Shown here piece after piece: positions 60,933 to 64,000 of a stretch of DNA of 64,000 nucleotides (positions are counted from its first letter, which is position 1; every line of letters starts with the position of its first letter). Origin of the DNA: Periplaneta americana (lineage: Eukaryota > Arthropoda > Insecta > Blattodea > Blattidae); the NCBI RefSeq assembly GCF_040183065.1, contig NC_091123.1, positions 5,398,501 through 5,462,500 of the forward strand, written 5' to 3'. Both the position numbers and the translations under genes were made by a program. Below the pieces are notes generated by a model. It was given only the letters and a program-made list of their open reading frames with translations, did not search any database and was not told where the DNA came from.

Positions 60933-61479
60933 TTAATACAGTTTTGTAACTTACTTTCCCATTGTTGATAGGACTGCTAATTTTCAAATAACTCTGATGT
61001 TAAAGGGATTACTGAACATGTGTTTAAATCTCTATTGTTGAAATGTATTTTTAAAAGTTAATGGAATTTTGTTTTGTTTTATTGTTAAACCTAATATAAT
61101 ATGGACTGTTTTATATGAAATATGGAAAATATATGGAAATTAACGAAAATATGTACTAAACTCTAAAATATGGAAAAATATGGAAAATAAAAGTAGGATT
61201 TTTCAACCCTACACATTGTGAAACATAAAGATAATGCAAAATATAAATTATATTAGCTTTATAAGTAAATATGTATTTACATATAAATCCTTTCCCTGAT
61301 TATGACGTTATTTAAAAGTCAACAAATTTTTAATATACATCTTCATTACACAACTTTTAACACTGTATCACTTCGGAATAAGTGTGATAAGTCTTTCTTG
61401 TGTTAAATTTTAACGTACCTTGTTAACATGTTTCGACCTATTTTCGGTCACTTCGGAACTGGTCGTTGTTGGTCTTGGC

Positions 61480-61815
61480 GCCTCTTGTTTCCTGGGTGGG
61501 TGCGTTCGTAGTGTAGAGTCAAAGAGTGTATGTGTTTTGAAATTGATTTGTGTGTTGAGAATATCGTTGGGGTGTGTTTTCGTGTGTCTGTATATTTCAT
61601 GTTGTTCTAGTGTGTTAAGTTTCTGGCTTTTTGGTTGGATGTGCAGTATTTCCATGTCTGTGTTGATGTCTCTATAGGTGTGGTTGGCATTTGTGATGTG
61701 TTCTGCATATGTGGAGGTGTTTTGTAATTTTTTTAAGGCTGTGATGTATTCTTTGTAATGCGTTTGTAATGATCTGCCTGTCTGTCCTATGTAGAAGTTG
61801 TTGCAGGTGTTACAG
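61480..61815 (-). pseudogene. GIY-YIG endonuclease fragment of a Penelope-like element
   Basis: An open frame of about 110 residues contains 'CNTCNNFYIGQTGRSLQTH', 'STYAEHITNANHTYRDINT' and 'LNTLEQHEIYRHTKTHP'. The YIG half of the motif is kept. The Arg of the usual RYKEH is His (HYKEY), so the catalytic site is probably lost. It is joined directly to the inverted right arm at its N-terminal side. Confidence 0.8.
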
Positions 61816-61853
61816 TTCTGAAGATGACCCAAAATAGGTCGAAACATGTTAAC
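61815..61853 (+). ncRNA. Hammerhead-ribozyme-like motif, right end of locus 4
   Basis: GTT, CTGAAGATGA (61818-61827), stem CC/GG with flanking bases, GAAAC (61841-61845), ATGTT, AAC (61851-61853). GTT/AAC can pair as a minimal stem I. The left arm copy (about 61421-61462, minus strand) has lost one or two bases of the box (GAAGTGACC). Confidence 0.42.
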
Positions 61854-61899
61854 AAGGTACATTAAAATTTAACACAAGAAAGACTTATCATACTTATTC

Positions 61900-63565
61900 C
61901 GAAATTTTTTAAATAACGTAGCTGAAACTTTGTTAAATATGGTTTACAAAAAAAATAATAATGAAAAAAAGCACCTCCATTTACAAAATCATAGGGTGTA
62001 TCTATTAAAAAAATTAATATATCAGTAGCATTTAATCTTAATTTCCCAGAATGAAGATGAATTTACATGAATACACTTCAATCCGCTAATGCTGGGTTGC
62101 AGAAATGTCCATTAATGATAACGGTTTGCTACAGAGATAACGCCATTCAATTACATACATATTATTTGAACTGAATGGTGTATAAGAGTTCAACGTAACA
62201 ACCAAAAACATGACAGTGTGAAATTGCTCTTCTTTCACCTATTGCAACAAGAAGAGTTCCATCAATTTAAGAAACATAAATACAAATATTATTCAAGAAT
62301 TAAAAACACATATTACACGTTAGTGATTCTAACCTGACTTCTAGAAACTAACATTTTCGAAAGAGCTTCATCGTAACTCCAAAATGAGCAGTCAGTGTAA
62401 TGTTGAAGAGAAGGGCACTATGAAGTAGTTTAGAATGTGTCGCATCAGATAAAGATTTCTGAATGACCTCAAAGGCACTTTTTGTCGGAAGTCATAAAGA
62501 GCAAAATCTATTCCTCATCAAAAGGATTTTGAATGATACTTCTTTCATCCCTAACATGAGACTGGCTTAATACAAAATGAGTTAATAAAAAGATGTCTTA
62601 TTTGCCAAAAAATTAGTTTTCATTTAGAATATTGAGCAATAAATATAAACCATAACGAACGAGGCCAACATTTACGTGAAGGAAATAGTAAGCAATTTCA
62701 GGTACCGGTATGGTTAACTTTACACCACAATGTTGCTACTATCATCAACTTCCGAAGCATTGGACGAGTTTTAAAATGTGATCAGTTGTCTTTTTTGTTA
62801 CGTTACTAACGCTTCATAACAACATTAGTTTTACCTGTTTCGCTGGAGTAACATTAAGGTGAGTTGGTTGTTAAACCATGCTTAAGTAGTGAAAATATAA
62901 CATTTTATTTTGTCATAGCTTAGATTCTAGTACTCAAAACTAGATGATTTTTTTTGTGTTTGTTTTATCCTTTTCTACTCTTTAAATATGTAATCATTCA
63001 TTTACTTCTTGAAAATAAAATAGTTCTAAGTAAGATAAGTAATAGATTTCATTAGTAACTACAATACATGTACTTGCATTGATACAATTTTATTACTTTC
63101 TAGCATTTCAAAGACATTTTAACCGCATGGACTTAGAAATAGTAGAGAGCTCTCCAGGCATAAAGAATAAGGTTCCATTGAATATAATGGTCTGGGAGCA
63201 TATTTTAATTTTTTAATGATTTAAAAATTTATTTTTTCTCCCTTATAATGAAATGTAGATCAGAATTTTTATGTATTTCAATAACTCTAGTAAGTAGCAT
63301 CAATTATTATGTAGGATTAATCAAAAGTAAGTTACATTTTAAAATAGATATAACATTTTGTTTTTAAATTAACGTATGTACATAAACTGGTAACACATCT
63401 GTATGTATCGAAGAATGGGATTGTTAATTTATCACACTCATTTGTTTCGGTAAACATAGTAACAAGTTTTGTTTATAATGTGTCAAAAGTAAATTTATTT
63501 ATTTAATTTTTAAATCACTATAATTGACCGTTTCTTCAAATGGTTTAAACTTTACCTCCTCATAT
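61900..63565. other. No gene recognised
   Basis: AT-rich DNA with no supported coding or repeat feature. Confidence 0.5.
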
Positions 63566-63569
63566 TTAT

Positions 63570-63870
63570 ACACCAGTTAAGCGATTGTTACATAACACAT
63601 TTGGTGATCGCATAAAAAGCAGACATTTTCCTAATACCTGACCAGAGCGTTTCCCTGATATCAATCCAGCAGATTTTTGCCTTTGGGGTTATTTAAAATA
63701 GCGAGTATTTTTAAATAACCCCAAGACTACCGACAAACTAAAATATGCTATTTTGCAACAAATTGAAGATATTCCACCAGATCTATTAGTAGATGCTGTT
63801 CACAACATAGAAGAAAGATTGTTGCTTGTTGAAGAACAAAATGGCTGACATATTCAACATTTAAACTTTA
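63570..63870 (+). pseudogene. C-terminal remnant of mariner-superfamily transposase
   Basis: One frame with a few stops gives 'KRLLHNTFGDRIKSRHFPN', then 'PERFPDINPADFCLWGYLK' (third catalytic Asp region, SPDL-x-P-x-DF form), then 'NNPKTTDKLKYAILQQIED' and 'AVHNIEERLLLVEEQNG'. This is the usual C-terminal order in insect mariner-superfamily elements and a different subfamily from 28610-29090. The N-terminal and first two catalytic regions are absent. The window ends 130 bp later, so the right end of the element may be cut off. Confidence 0.82.
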
Positions 63871-64000
63871 TCCAATAAACCCCATATCTTTATGAGTTAT
63901 GTGTTCTTGTTTTGTGTACATTTTAATTCCTATAAAGGTTATGGCGACGTCAAAATGTAACTTACTTTTGAATAACCTTATACTTCTGGTAAATTTCATA

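Larger units (their letters stand above)
61337..61899. mobile_element. Penelope-like element, back-to-back inverted copy (locus 4)
   Basis: A long minus-strand left arm (to about 61815) is followed by a short plus-strand right arm. Outer ends match loci 1 and 2. The left end has about 33 extra bases (CATCTTCATTACACAAC...), the inverse of the right-hand tail of locus 1. Flanks AAATTTTTAATA (61325-61336) and AAATTTTTTAAATA (from 61900) may be a decayed TSD. It lies only about 30 bp beyond the hAT TSD. Confidence 0.8.

Overview
The window reads as non-coding, repeat-rich insect DNA. It is AT-rich and has no bacterial operons, no clear multi-exon host gene, and dense layers of transposable elements. 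The element mix points to a cockroach or termite (Blattodea), possibly Periplaneta: several tRNA-headed SINE lineages, a non-LTR family ending in (GTAA)n, Penelope-like elements, and mariner, Tc1, hAT and piggyBac DNA transposons. This assignment comes from pattern recognition, not a database search.

Layout. 1-5 kb: fragments of a ~130-bp satellite-like repeat, a small tandem duplication and one MITE. 5-9 kb: a 5'-truncated non-LTR insertion with a 12-bp target-site duplication (TSD), a broken Tc1-like transposase and a full-length but frameshifted mariner. 10-20 kb: microsatellites, a fold-back element with interleaved arms (12.4-12.9 kb), a SINE, a mariner-superfamily fold-back carrying several later insertions (14.5-16.1 kb), a TTAA-flanked non-autonomous element (17.6-18.5 kb) and a SINE hairpin. 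20-30 kb: two Penelope-like insertions, a mariner remnant, a reverse-transcriptase fragment, a THAP-like element with 29-bp inverted repeats and a deleted mariner-superfamily element. 30-44 kb: SINEs, a deleted mariner-superfamily element, two more (GTAA)n non-LTR copies, one possible host exon at 38.3 kb and MITEs. 44.6-47.2 kb: an almost intact piggyBac element. 48-54 kb: a pair of hAT-type MITEs, a third Penelope-like copy and a three-level nest (mariner-like, then hAT-like, then a Penelope-type inverted repeat). 59.1-61.3 kb: a complete hAT element with an intact 494-residue transposase, followed by a fourth Penelope-like copy. A transposase remnant ends the window.

The most interesting signal is shared by the Penelope-like loci. 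Each is a back-to-back inverted dimer: both outer ends are the 3' end of the element, and the GIY-YIG coding parts meet in the middle. Four of the five loci carry an extra tail of about 33-46 bases on one side only, inside direct repeats that look like TSDs. Their ends carry a hammerhead-ribozyme-like motif of the form CTGA-NGA-TG, stem II, CGAAAC, then a short palindrome, then stem I. The copy at 52273-52317 has a 5-bp stem I and a 5-bp stem II and looks foldable. Two DNA transposons, the hAT at 59103-61298 and the piggyBac at 44579-47237, look young enough to have moved recently.
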